Assembly (NCBI GenBank): GCA_964446745.1
Contig: CAYURR010000015.1
Coordinates: forward strand, 1-29,236
Length of the DNA: 29,236 nucleotides
Direction of reading: 5' to 3'
Source: CAYURR01 sp964446745
Lineage (GTDB): Bacteria; Bacillota; Clostridia; Lachnospirales; WQUN01
The position numbers were made by a program, and so were the translations under genes. The stretch's first letter is position 1. Every line of letters begins with the position of its first letter. Positions 7,890 through 14,906 of the stretch are shown piece by piece. Below the pieces are notes generated by a model, which did not search any database, was not told the DNA's origin, and worked only from the letters and a program-made list of their open reading frames with translations.

Positions 7890-8615
7890 GTGCTAGATGT
7901 CTATTTGTGTGAAGATAATATACAGCATTTGGAATTTATTAAAAAAGCTATAGTAAATACAATAATGATTCATGAGATGGACATGGAACTGCAACTGGCA
8001 ACTGGCGAGCCTAATGAATTACTGGATATGGTTCAAGATAAAAAGAGTTTAGGCGCTTATTTTCTGGATATTCATTTAGGCTCTAAAATGAGTGGTTTGC
8101 AGTTGGCAGCGAAGATTAGAGAGTATGACCCAAGGGGGTTTATTATATTTATCACCTCTCATTCGGAAATGTCGTACCTCACCTTTCAATATAAAGTTGA
8201 AGCGTTAGACTTCATTATAAAAGACAAATATAACCAAGTATCAGAACGCATAAGCAGTTGTTTAATTAATATTCACGAGAAATATACCAATATCAAGAAC
8301 AATGCTACAAAGGTTTTTCAAATAAAAACCAGGGATAATATAATTACTGAGCCCTTTGAAAGCATTCTCTATTTTCAAGTATCTAAAAATGTCCATAAAA
8401 TAATGATGAATGCAGTTAATCGTCGTGTGGAGTTTTACTCTACCTTAAAAGATTTAGAGACACATTTGGATAATCGGTTCTATCGATGCAAGGATTCTTG
8501 TATAGTTAATAAGGATTTAATTGCGAGTATTGATATAAGCAAGCGAACGATATATATGATTAACGGAGATACTTGTCAAGCCTCTGTTCGTTTAATAAGA
8601 GGACTTGTGAAATAA
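7890..8615 (+). CDS. LytTR-family response regulator (AgrA-like)
   Basis: 241 aa, encoded 10 bp after the kinase, clearly its partner. An N-terminal receiver domain has the acidic pocket CEDN, the phospho-Asp in FLDIHLG (about residue 56), the switch Ser/Thr in FITSHSEM and Lys in FIIKD (about 108). A LytTR DNA-binding domain follows (about 140-241; e.g. LYFQVSKNVHKIMM, FYRCKDSCIVN). The start is GTG, with AGAGGTGAG lying at and just past the kinase stop. LytTR proteins of this class bind paired direct repeats upstream of bacteriocin, pheromone or virulence genes; no target gene is evident in the window. Confidence 0.92.
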   Translation: MLDVYLCEDNIQHLEFIKKAIVNTIMIHEMDMELQLATGEPNELLDMVQDKKSLGAYFLDIHLGSKMSGLQLAAKIREYDPRGFIIFITSHSEMSYLTFQYKVEALDFIIKDKYNQVSERISSCLINIHEKYTNIKNNATKVFQIKTRDNIITEPFESILYFQVSKNVHKIMMNAVNRRVEFYSTLKDLETHLDNRFYRCKDSCIVNKDLIASIDISKRTIYMINGDTCQASVRLIRGLVK

Positions 8616-8637
8616 GCAGTACATTATTCAACTCTCT

Positions 8638-9216
8638 TTATTCAACATTTGCCATTTCTTTATATACGAAACAATCTGTTGTATGATCATTTACCATGCC
8701 AGTGGCCTGCATAAACGCATAAATTATTGTTGAGCCGACAAACTTAAACCCCATTTTCTTGAGGTCACGGCTTATCTCGTCGGACAATGGGGTGCTTGCA
8801 GGTAGATCCTCAATTTTTTCAAAATGATTAACAATCGGCTTACCATCCACATAGGCCCAAATGAATTTGTCAAAGCTGCCGTGTTTTTCTACAATCTCAA
8901 GAAATCGCTTAGCATTAGTTATTACTGCGTTGATTTTCAGGCGATTTCTGATAATACCCTCATTTCCCATTAATTCTTCGATTTTTACATCATCGTAGAG
9001 GGCAATTTTGACAGGATCAAAGTTATCAAAAGCCTTTCTGTATGTGTCGCGCTTTTTCAAAACGGTGAGCCAAGAAAGCCCTGCCTGTGCACCCTCTAAA
9101 ATAAGCATTTCAAAAAGCTTTCTATCGTCGTGGATAGGGCGCCCCCATTCGTTATCATGATAGTCGTAAAATATGGGGGATACATCCGCCCAAGAACACC
9201 TTGTTCTTTCGTTCAT
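8638..9216 (-). CDS. tag: DNA-3-methyladenine glycosylase I
   Basis: 192 aa, the normal length. Tag removes 3-methyladenine from alkylated DNA in base excision repair. Family residues are all visible: RCSWAD at the N-terminus with the first zinc Cys, the YHDNEWG motif, LEGAQAGLSW with the catalytic-site Glu, and the C-terminal zinc ligands in NDHTTDC. RBS AAAGGAG stands well before ATG 9216. It converges on the response regulator with only 22 bp between stops, and no terminator is seen there. Confidence 0.96.
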   Translation of the reverse strand: MNERTRCSWADVSPIFYDYHDNEWGRPIHDDRKLFEMLILEGAQAGLSWLTVLKKRDTYRKAFDNFDPVKIALYDDVKIEELMGNEGIIRNRLKINAVITNAKRFLEIVEKHGSFDKFIWAYVDGKPIVNHFEKIEDLPASTPLSDEISRDLKKMGFKFVGSTIIYAFMQATGMVNDHTTDCFVYKEMANVE

Positions 9217-9297
9217 AAAGCTGCTCCTTTATTATTATCTCTTAAATGTCCGATCAGATCTCGCTGTTACACTGACCTCATAAACTACTATAACTCA

Positions 9298-9325
9298 TAA
9301 ACATGACAACAGCACGTCATGTTTA
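9298..9325. repeat. short hairpin related to the terminator at 5534
   Basis: TAAACATGAC (9298-9307) pairs with GTCATGTTTA (9316-9325). With its left flank it matches the inner half of the terminator at 5534-5583 (CTCATAAACATGAC plus complement), though the outer stem is lost on the right. The two copies bracket the protease, kinase, regulator and tag genes. Confidence 0.6.
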
Positions 9326-9390
9326 GGTAAAATAAATTGCAAAAAAATCAAAAGTGGAAAAAATTATTAAGCAATTTCACATACTGATTA

Positions 9391-9517
9391 CAGTGCAGAA
9401 ATAAAGACATTTTTCGACGAAAAAGCCGTCTAACTTAATAGACGGCTTTTCTATTACTTCCGGATTATATTGATTTTCTTATACAGAAATATTTTGTATA
9501 GGTGCAAATATTATGTT
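9391..9517 (+). repeat. dispersed hairpin repeat, copy A
   Basis: One of five copies of an unnamed repeat. From CAGTGCAGAA through CATTTTTCGAC it reaches a perfect 11-bp stem (AAAAGCCGTCT 9421-9431 with 9440-9450), then a right flank ending GGTGCAAATATTATG. It lies just downstream of the truncated phosphotransferase on the minus strand, so the stem can also act as that gene's terminator. Bases 9217-9390 hold only the short hairpin above. Confidence 0.8.
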
Positions 9518-9538
9518 CCTTTGGTGTGGTGCGAAAGT

Positions 9539-9988
9539 CTACTCTTCACACTTAAATGGCGCATTGCAAGAATAAATTTCGTGAAAAAATCCCTTGTAAG
9601 GAATGTCATCATTAAAGCATTTTACGAGATATAACAAGCCTTCATCTTGTAAATCAGGTTCCTCGTTATTCTTTTTGGCAACCTCAAACTTATAAATAAT
9701 GTTTTCCATTTCGGTAACCTTGATAAACAAGGGTAGTTTTTCGAGCATTGAGTCTTTTATTTGCGTTTCGGACTTATACCCATCAATGACGGTAGAAAAA
9801 TAGTCGTCCATAAACTTTTTTCTTTTATTGACATCTTTTTCAAACTGAATCCAACCTACACCTTGTGTCCAAAGCCCTGACAAATCAAATATATACCAAC
9901 CGAAGCACGAATTGTCAAAATCGATATTATAATTCCCATCGTTATAATAAAAATGTATCATGCTGAATAAGCATAATATTGCACTCAT
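9539..9988 (-). pseudogene. truncated phosphotransferase (APH-like kinase family) remnant
   Basis: 149 codons that match only the C-terminal half of the aminoglycoside phosphotransferase/choline-kinase-like family (COG2334/APH fold). IDFDNSCFGWYIFDLS is the metal-binding DFD region and its following helix, and the C-terminal half (FNDDIPYKGFFHEIY) is the family's usual tail. The N-lobe and the HGDxxxxN catalytic loop are gone; only IHFYYNDGNYNIDFD remains where they should be. The first codons (MSAILCLF) are encoded by inverted repeat copy B1, so the current start is borrowed from the repeat. I expect no kinase activity. Copies A and B1 flank the remnant in inverted orientation. Confidence 0.75.
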
Positions 9989-10075
9989 ACGTGGTTTTTG
10001 TGTATAAGAAAATCAATATAATCCTGAAGTTATACAAAAAGCCGTCACTTAAGTTTGACGGCTTTTTGTCGAACT
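9966..10075 (-). repeat. dispersed hairpin repeat, inverted copy B1
   Basis: Read on the minus strand this matches copy A closely: the TTCGAC lead, a 14-bp stem (10034-10047 with 10056-10069), then AACTTCAGGATTATATTGA, TTTTCTTATAC and a tail TGCAATATTATG. The tail supplies the start codon region of the phosphotransferase remnant. It is the only copy in this orientation and directly abuts copy B2. Confidence 0.8.
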
Positions 10076-10077
10076 AT

Positions 10078-10210
10078 GTCTTAGCCCTTTCTTGACAGCA
10101 CCTCAAGGCGAGGCTAAACATCTTACGACAAAAACATCCGCCAAGTTTTACAAGATTTCTGTAATTCTGGATTATTTTTGCTTTCTAGTGTGTCAACATA
10201 TTTGCTAAAT
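10078..10210 (+). repeat. dispersed hairpin repeat, degenerate copy B2
   Basis: TTAGCCCTTTCTTGACAGCA, then CTCAAGGCGAGGCTAAACAT and ACGACAAAAACATCCGCC, align column by column with copy C, and TTCTGGATTATTTTTGCTTTC matches its right flank. The central stem has decayed. It lies just downstream of the SDR gene on the minus strand. Confidence 0.6.
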
Positions 10211-10263
10211 ACAACTATTAAGCTCGTAATCTCCGTTGATTATAAATTAATATAATAATTATA

Positions 10264-11064
10264 CTACCAACTTTCACTAAAACCACCATCACTGGCGATG
10301 ACTTGACCAGTTATCCATTTTGCATAAGAGCTATGCAAAAAAAGTACTAAGTCGGCAGCATCATCCGGCGTTCCCCAATGCCCTGATGGAAACCTTTTAG
10401 CTACAGATTCATACGTTTCCCCAAGACAATAACCAGTGTCATTGGGTCCAGGGTTTATGCAATTAACCCGTATATTTTTGTTTCCAAGCAAGCGTGACGT
10501 CTGACGGCATAAGCAAATAATAGCTTCTTTTGATACACAATAGGCGATTTCATTTACCATAGGGCTTAAATACTGGCCGCTTGTAAATAATGTAATAGCA
10601 TTATCTTTTTTAGTATCTACCTGATTAACAAAGGATTGTATCATCATCATAGAGGCACGAACATTTACAAGCAAATGAGGGTCTATATGTTCGGGTGTCC
10701 ATTGACCAATCTCTCCATAAGTTGAATAAGCATGATTGAGTATCAAACCATCAAGCCCGCCCAATTTTTCTGTAGCTTCCTCTACAACCTTTTCTGCAAT
10801 CCCTGGTTTTTCTAAATCAGATGATGTGAGTGCCGTTACACTTAATCCCAAATCATTAAGTTGGTTTGCCAATGTTGCTGTGCCGTTCGACATAGCGGAC
10901 TTTTGAACACCAACAGTCATATCATAATCCGAAAAGCCGTGAATCGCAACAATAGCCCCCGCTTCCGCAAATCGTTTAGCAAGTGTAGCCCCAATACCTA
11001 ATGGACGGCTCACACCAGTAATTAAAATCTTTTTTCCATCTAATCTAATAGAAGAATTATTCAT
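10264..11064 (-). CDS. SDR-family oxidoreductase
   Basis: 266 aa classical short-chain dehydrogenase/reductase. A Rossmann NAD(P)-binding Gly motif is near the N-terminus (ITGVSRPLGIG), NHAYS replaces the usual NNAG, catalytic Ser is in FTSGQYL, and YCVSK is the YxxxK pair; GQVIASDGG is the typical C-terminal signature. It resembles 3-oxoacyl-ACP reductase-like SDRs, but the substrate cannot be assigned. RBS GGGGTGATG lies before ATG 11064. It stands alone between repeat copies B2 and C, all genes here on the minus strand. AT-rich flanks (11065-11190 is mostly A/T) hold no gene. Confidence 0.9.
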   Translation of the reverse strand: MNNSSIRLDGKKILITGVSRPLGIGATLAKRFAEAGAIVAIHGFSDYDMTVGVQKSAMSNGTATLANQLNDLGLSVTALTSSDLEKPGIAEKVVEEATEKLGGLDGLILNHAYSTYGEIGQWTPEHIDPHLLVNVRASMMMIQSFVNQVDTKKDNAITLFTSGQYLSPMVNEIAYCVSKEAIICLCRQTSRLLGNKNIRVNCINPGPNDTGYCLGETYESVAKRFPSGHWGTPDDAADLVLFLHSSYAKWITGQVIASDGGFSESW

Positions 11065-11194
11065 TAAACATCACCCCACATTGTATAATTAATCTCATTT
11101 TTAAAATTAAATCTTGAATACAGAATAATTATTATTTTATTAATTATTATAAAATATATTTTAATAAATATCAATAAGTTAAATATTTTTACTT

Positions 11195-11342
11195 AGTCCT
11201 ATCTTGACAGCAACTCAGTGCAGAACTAAAGGCATTTTTCGACAAAAACAGCCGTCAGATTAATTGACGGCTGTTTTTTGACTTCTGGATCACAATAATT
11301 CTCTTATGCAGAGAAAATCATGATTAATGCAAATGTTATACT
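11195..11342 (+). repeat. dispersed hairpin repeat, copy C (most complete)
   Basis: Best copy for defining the family. In order it has TTAGTCCTATCTTGACAGC, CTCAGTGCAGAACTAAAGG, CATTTTTCGAC, a perfect 14-bp stem (11246-11259 with 11267-11280, 7-nt loop) followed by T's, GACTTCTGGAT, TTCTCTTATGCAGA and GCAAATGTTATAC. It lies immediately downstream of the methyltransferase gene and probably terminates it. Confidence 0.82.
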
Positions 11343-11358
11343 CAAAATGTGATGTGTA

Positions 11359-12156
11359 TTACATTTTTCTCGCCCAAATTGTCATTTGAAAAGTCGTTTC
11401 ATCAATGGGTTTGGACACTGGTGTGTCTGTGTAGTTGTGGTAAGTGCGTTCAATCAAAAATCCCACCTCTTGAAGCCATTCGTACACCTGTGCTTGTGTT
11501 GGTATGTGCTTGTACCAATGGTTTGGATAAATAAATGATTCGCCGGTATTCATTGTAAGCTCTATGTGATTTACTCCGGAACAAATCTGCGTAACAGGGT
11601 TATAAACGCTACCATAACTGACTGTTCTCCCAGATGTTCCAAGGTCATCGATACCGGTAAAACAATGAAATTCTTGTAATGTGTGATATATAGGTTTTGG
11701 GTCAAGGTGTAATTCGAAATCCAAATAGAAGTATCCACCAAACTTTAGTGCATCGAAGGCTTTTTGGATAAACATTTTTTGAGTGTCCATATATTCTTCG
11801 TCGCACTCAATGTTGTTGAGCAGATTACAAGCCATAACGACAACGTCAAAATCTTTACCCCAAGCAGTTTTGCAAGCATCAGCTTTATAAATTCGTATAT
11901 TTGGCAAAGAATTCATGCGCCGATAGCAACGTAACAACATTTGCTCATCCAAGTCGAAACCCGTTACCATGTGCCCTGCTTGTGCCAGTGGTATGCTGAT
12001 TCTCCCACCGCCACAAGCTATTTCAAGTACATTTTGCGGATTTCCGTCCGTTTCGGTTGCAAGTACATTCAATAAAAAATCCACATCATCTGTTTGATTT
12101 TCAAATTTTTCGTAAACACTGGCACTCCAATACCTTGCAATAAATTCTCTGTTCAC
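11359..12156 (-). CDS. class I SAM-dependent methyltransferase
   Basis: 265 aa. Motif I is VLEIACGGGRISIPL (about residues 43-57) with the ribose-binding acidic FDLDEQML about 20 residues on, then DVVVMACNLLNNI (motif IV region). The rest is the seven-stranded methyltransferase fold (Methyltransf_25/11-like); the substrate is unknown and no rRNA-methylase signature is seen. The start is GTG 12156, directly behind GGAGGAG (12165-12171 region) at ideal spacing. A short upstream ORF and a CCCTCC anti-ribosome-site element precede it, suggesting translational control. Confidence 0.88.
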   Translation of the reverse strand: MNREFIARYWSASVYEKFENQTDDVDFLLNVLATETDGNPQNVLEIACGGGRISIPLAQAGHMVTGFDLDEQMLLRCYRRMNSLPNIRIYKADACKTAWGKDFDVVVMACNLLNNIECDEEYMDTQKMFIQKAFDALKFGGYFYLDFELHLDPKPIYHTLQEFHCFTGIDDLGTSGRTVSYGSVYNPVTQICSGVNHIELTMNTGESFIYPNHWYKHIPTQAQVYEWLQEVGFLIERTYHNYTDTPVSKPIDETTFQMTIWARKM

Positions 12157-12174
12157 ATAATCTCCTCCGTTTAT

Positions 12175-12204
12175 TAGGAGGGTTAAAGTATAGTCGCCCT
12201 CCTA
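12175..12204 (-). promoter_or_regulatory. leader hairpin with anti-RBS segment
   Basis: On the minus-strand mRNA, TAGGAGGG (12204-12197) pairs perfectly with CCCTCCTA (12182-12175). The CCCTCC strand is also complementary to the GGAGG ribosome site of the methyltransferase a few bases downstream. The two pairings are mutually exclusive, so the element could switch translation. Regulation is inferred, not shown. Confidence 0.55.
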
Positions 12205-12239
12205 TTTGTTGTTTGGGTCACACATGCTGAATGTTTCAT
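12183..12239 (-). CDS. possible 18-aa leader peptide ahead of the methyltransferase
   Basis: An ATG at 12239 with AAAGGA about 9 nt upstream opens an 18-codon frame, MKHSACVTQTTNRRATIL, ending in TAA at 12185-12183. It includes tandem AGG AGG arginine codons, which are at the same time the 5' arm of the leader hairpin. The stop lies directly before the CCCTCC anti-RBS strand. The arrangement resembles attenuation leaders of resistance methylases, but the peptide matches none I recognise. Confidence 0.4.
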   Translation of the reverse strand: MKHSACVTQTTNRRATIL

Positions 12240-12426
12240 ATTAATCATTCCTTTCAATCAATTTATTTATTATACGCAGAAGCCATATAACCGAGATTAT
12301 ATATAATTCCTATTTTTGATCGCTTGTTCTAAGTTACAGGATGATAATTATTTTCTTCATTGTATACAAGTATACTGCAACTCAATCAAATGTAAAATGA
12401 CTTTTACAACTATTTTACTAAAAAAA

Positions 12427-12550
12427 CATAGTCCTGACTTGACAGCAATCCTAACTTGACAGCGCCCCAGTGACACACTAGAGCATTTTTCGACAATAAC
12501 AGCCGCTTTTTTTCTGCTTGAAAGAGCGGCTGTTTTTGGGATTAGTTTTA
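12427..12550 (+). repeat. dispersed hairpin repeat, copy D with tandem 17-mer
   Basis: The left part carries two tandem 17-base units (TCCTGACTTGACAGCAA then TCCTAACTTGACAGCGC), followed by CCCAGTGACAC, GCATTTTTCGAC and a 10-bp stem (AACAGCCGCT 12498-12507 with 12525-12534) and T's. The usual right flank (CTTCTGGAT...) is missing. It lies just downstream of the truncated GNAT. Bases 12240-12426 hold an AT-rich stretch without genes. Confidence 0.72.
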
Positions 12551-12553
12551 CTT

Positions 12554-12874
12554 TTAGAGTATTATTTCTTGAACAACAGTCCTGTTTTGACACATTGTCT
12601 TACATTCTGCAACCGCACTGGCTATACCGACAACATCTTCATTGCGTTTTATAACAACAGCTAATTCTTCTGGGTGTAAACTTTTTTCATCGTACTGTAA
12701 TGCGAAGTCAAATCCTTTATACCTGTATAGCTTATGAATTTCAGATTTTTCTATCAATTGAAACATGAATTTATCATTTGTTTCAAGCAAAGGGAATTTT
12801 GATATTTGAGGAAGATAATAAGGATTTACCCCGCATACAAATGGCATATTTAGTATTTCAAACCTTGAAAACAA
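12554..12874 (-). pseudogene. 3'-truncated GNAT acetyltransferase remnant
   Basis: 106 codons. CGVNPYYLP, the FDFALQYD segment and the strand pair LAVVIKRNEDVVGIASAVAE look like the N-terminal part of a GNAT-family acetyltransferase, up to the Cys/Trp-Gln position before motif A. There the frame leaves the family (MCQNRTVVQEIIL, then stop), so the acetyl-CoA-binding motif is missing. The break coincides with a TCCTGTTTTGACA sequence (12579-12591), which is the left-end motif of the dispersed repeat. The N-terminus is also weak: the first codon is TTG without an RBS, just after an in-frame TAG. Confidence 0.65.
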
Positions 12875-13004
12875 TAAGTAAAACGGTTGTGACTACTTTA
12901 GTTCGCATATTAAAAACTGCAAGATAATCATTATTTTCTTCCCGAGAAGCAAATATATCACAAGCCACATAGCCTTACAATGACTTTTCTTACATCTAAG
13001 TCAA

Positions 13005-13035
13005 TCCTAATTTGACATACTGATGTCAAGTTGGG
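13005..13035. repeat. two facing copies of the repeat end motif
   Basis: TCCTAATTTGACAT (13005-13018) and the inverse of CCCAACTTGACAT (13023-13035) face each other across 4 bases. Both match the left-end motif of the dispersed repeat (TCCTnnnTTGACA). This looks like an end-to-end junction or a scar left by a deletion. It lies just upstream of the intact GNAT gene. Confidence 0.5.
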
Positions 13036-13073
13036 TGTAATAAAATAAACATAAAAAGGGGGGGGCTTGAATA

Positions 13074-13805
13074 ATGGATAAAAAAACTGCTTTGCATTAT
13101 GTTGACCAATGGGCAAATTTCTATCTGCGGATGTTGGGCGAAGCTGATCATTTGGAATTGGTCGAAAAAGACGTATACACCATATTTCAGCCAAAAGACG
13201 GCAAATGGGCTTCCATTTTCAATATCAGGCTTGAAGACCTAAATGAAGACCAGCTGATAAGCACAGTAAATGAAATAAAATCCATGAACAAACATGTTTG
13301 GTGGGATCAATATTCAGACAGGGTAAATGCTGTAGTATTCCCGGAAGGGAGAAGTGTACCCACCCCAGACGATGACGAAGTTTTCGCAGTAATGGTGCGT
13401 AGTGAAATACCTACATATTTCGATGAAACAATAATCGTTAAGCAAGCTGAAACGCTTGATGATTACAAAGTATTTAATACCATATGTTTTGATAAGACCC
13501 TTAGTGCTCATAACTTGTACAATTTATGTTGTAAAAATATGATTCGCTGCTATATTGGATATGTTGATGGGGTTCCGGTTTCTGTAACAGCTTTGTTAAA
13601 AAATAGTAAAATATGTTCTCTTGAGTTATCATCGACATTGCCCGAATATAGAAGGAATGGATATGCTGCGGCTGTTTGTCAGACAGCAATAAAAGAAGCC
13701 TTTGATGAAGGAGCAGAGGTTGTAACGATAAGAGCTGGGGGCGGTCCGGCAGCGGATGATGGTTCAAAGTATCTTGGACGAAAATTAGGGTTTAAATATA
13801 TTTAA
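13074..13805 (+). CDS. GNAT-family N-acetyltransferase
   Basis: 243 aa. The C-terminal half is a GNAT domain: SLELSSTLPEYRRNGYAAAV contains motif A (RxxGY/A, acetyl-CoA pyrophosphate binding), and the tail GSKYLGRKLGFKYI is the usual final strand. The first ~120 residues form a separate N-terminal domain without recognisable motifs. The acceptor is unknown. A run of eight G's (13058-13065) before ATG 13074 acts as RBS. It heads a plus-strand set with the two following genes. Confidence 0.88.
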   Translation: MDKKTALHYVDQWANFYLRMLGEADHLELVEKDVYTIFQPKDGKWASIFNIRLEDLNEDQLISTVNEIKSMNKHVWWDQYSDRVNAVVFPEGRSVPTPDDDEVFAVMVRSEIPTYFDETIIVKQAETLDDYKVFNTICFDKTLSAHNLYNLCCKNMIRCYIGYVDGVPVSVTALLKNSKICSLELSSTLPEYRRNGYAAAVCQTAIKEAFDEGAEVVTIRAGGGPAADDGSKYLGRKLGFKYI

Positions 13806-13850
13806 GTTATTTATTGTATACTAAATAGTATAAAGAAGAGTGGAATGTAA

Positions 13851-14456
13851 ATGGACAATGCGATAAAGCATCTGGCAAAACTACGCGATCAGATAGCTAA
13901 AAGGTATGGATTAGAACAAGCCGATAAACTTTTAGCCGGAGTGGATTATTTAACCGGCGAAGAAACACCTGAACAAATTGGTCAATGGGCTGAAAAGCTT
14001 ACACAACGGTTAGAAGAAGAAATAAATGAAGTGGATCTTATCCCAATAAGAGAGCAATGTGCATGTATTAAAACCAATAAGAATTCTCCATACAATAAAA
14101 AACATTTCCCGGAATTAAGAATGAAATACCCGGATGATGCGGAATACATGAAATCCGTGGCGGAATTATTAAACGTGCGGGGTCGTGCGGGGCGTAAAGT
14201 TACATACGAGGACGGCAAATTTATCTCTCGTTTTAGTTTTGGAGATAAATGTGTATGTTATGTGATAAAAGGTGGATGGGGTAAACCGCCCTCAAAAACA
14301 TGGTGCAGATGCTGTCAGGGGACGTTAAAAAGCGTTTTTCAATTTGTTTTTCCCGATAAAGAATGTCACATGGATATCATCGAGACATTCGCCACCGATG
14401 GTAGTGATTGTGTTTTTTCTGTTTGGTATACGGAATTATTGGAGGGCAAACAATGA
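13851..14456 (+). CDS. cysteine-rich protein of unknown function
   Basis: 201 aa; I do not recognise a family with confidence. The N-terminal ~70 residues are helical and charged (AKLRDQIAKRYGLEQADKLL). The remainder holds Cys pairs CAC, CVC and CRCC plus KECHMD and SDCVF, a pattern that could bind metal. KTWCRCCQGTLKSVF is the most distinctive segment. No signal peptide or membrane segment. The weak RBS is AGAG before ATG 13851. Its stop overlaps the start of the next gene (ATGA), so the two are translationally coupled and may work together. Confidence 0.8.
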   Translation: MDNAIKHLAKLRDQIAKRYGLEQADKLLAGVDYLTGEETPEQIGQWAEKLTQRLEEEINEVDLIPIREQCACIKTNKNSPYNKKHFPELRMKYPDDAEYMKSVAELLNVRGRAGRKVTYEDGKFISRFSFGDKCVCYVIKGGWGKPPSKTWCRCCQGTLKSVFQFVFPDKECHMDIIETFATDGSDCVFSVWYTELLEGKQ

Positions 14457-14902
14457 GCAAGTACGGAGATGTAAACAAAATTATGACCGAGCGCTTCGGT
14501 CACGACAGCCTTATTTCGGTCGCGACTGCGGATGGGGCACAGCCATATGTGCGCACGGTTGACGGCTATTATGAGGACGGTGCGTTCTATATAGTTACAT
14601 ATGCGCTTTCAAGCAAAATGAAGCAGATAGAGGCAAATCCTCAGGTCTCGGTTTGCGGCGAGTGGTTTACAGCCCTCGGTATCGGCGAAAACCTGGGCTA
14701 TGTCAGAGATGATCGCAACGCGGACATGATGACAAAACTGCGCGAGGCATTCGCTTCGTGGTATGGAAACGGTCACGTCAACGAAGACGATCCGAATACC
14801 TGCCTCTTGCGCATCCGCCTCACAAAGGGCGTGGTTATCGACCACGACAAGAAATACGGTGAGTGGCAATACATCGTAGATTTTACTAATCAGACGGTTT
14901 AA
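14453..14902 (+). CDS. pyridoxamine 5'-phosphate oxidase-like flavoprotein
   Basis: 149 aa, single split-barrel FMN-binding domain of the PNPOx-like superfamily (general-stress/FMN-binding type): SLISVATADGAQPYVRTVDG at the N-terminal strands, KMKQIEANPQVSVCG in the middle. Such proteins bind FMN, F420 or heme; the reaction here is not determinable. ATG 14453 overlaps the previous stop by 4 bp and has GGAGGG upstream. An open frame extends to 14408 but without ribosome site. It is GC-richer than the two genes before it, more like the region to its right. Confidence 0.88.
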   Translation: MSKYGDVNKIMTERFGHDSLISVATADGAQPYVRTVDGYYEDGAFYIVTYALSSKMKQIEANPQVSVCGEWFTALGIGENLGYVRDDRNADMMTKLREAFASWYGNGHVNEDDPNTCLLRIRLTKGVVIDHDKKYGEWQYIVDFTNQTV

Positions 14903-14906
14903 AAAC

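Noticed and set aside
9391..12550. Integron cassette array with attC sites
   Set aside because: The gene-plus-repeat layout suggests it, but no RYYYAAC/GTTRRRY pairs are found at the repeat ends and no integrase is present; copies share primary sequence and not just structure.
12357..12593. 78-codon minus-strand ORF across repeat copy D
   Set aside because: It runs through the repeat hairpin and into the GNAT remnant in another frame; no RBS.
9391..13035. CRISPR array
   Set aside because: Copies are hundreds of bases apart, vary in length and orientation, and have genes between them.
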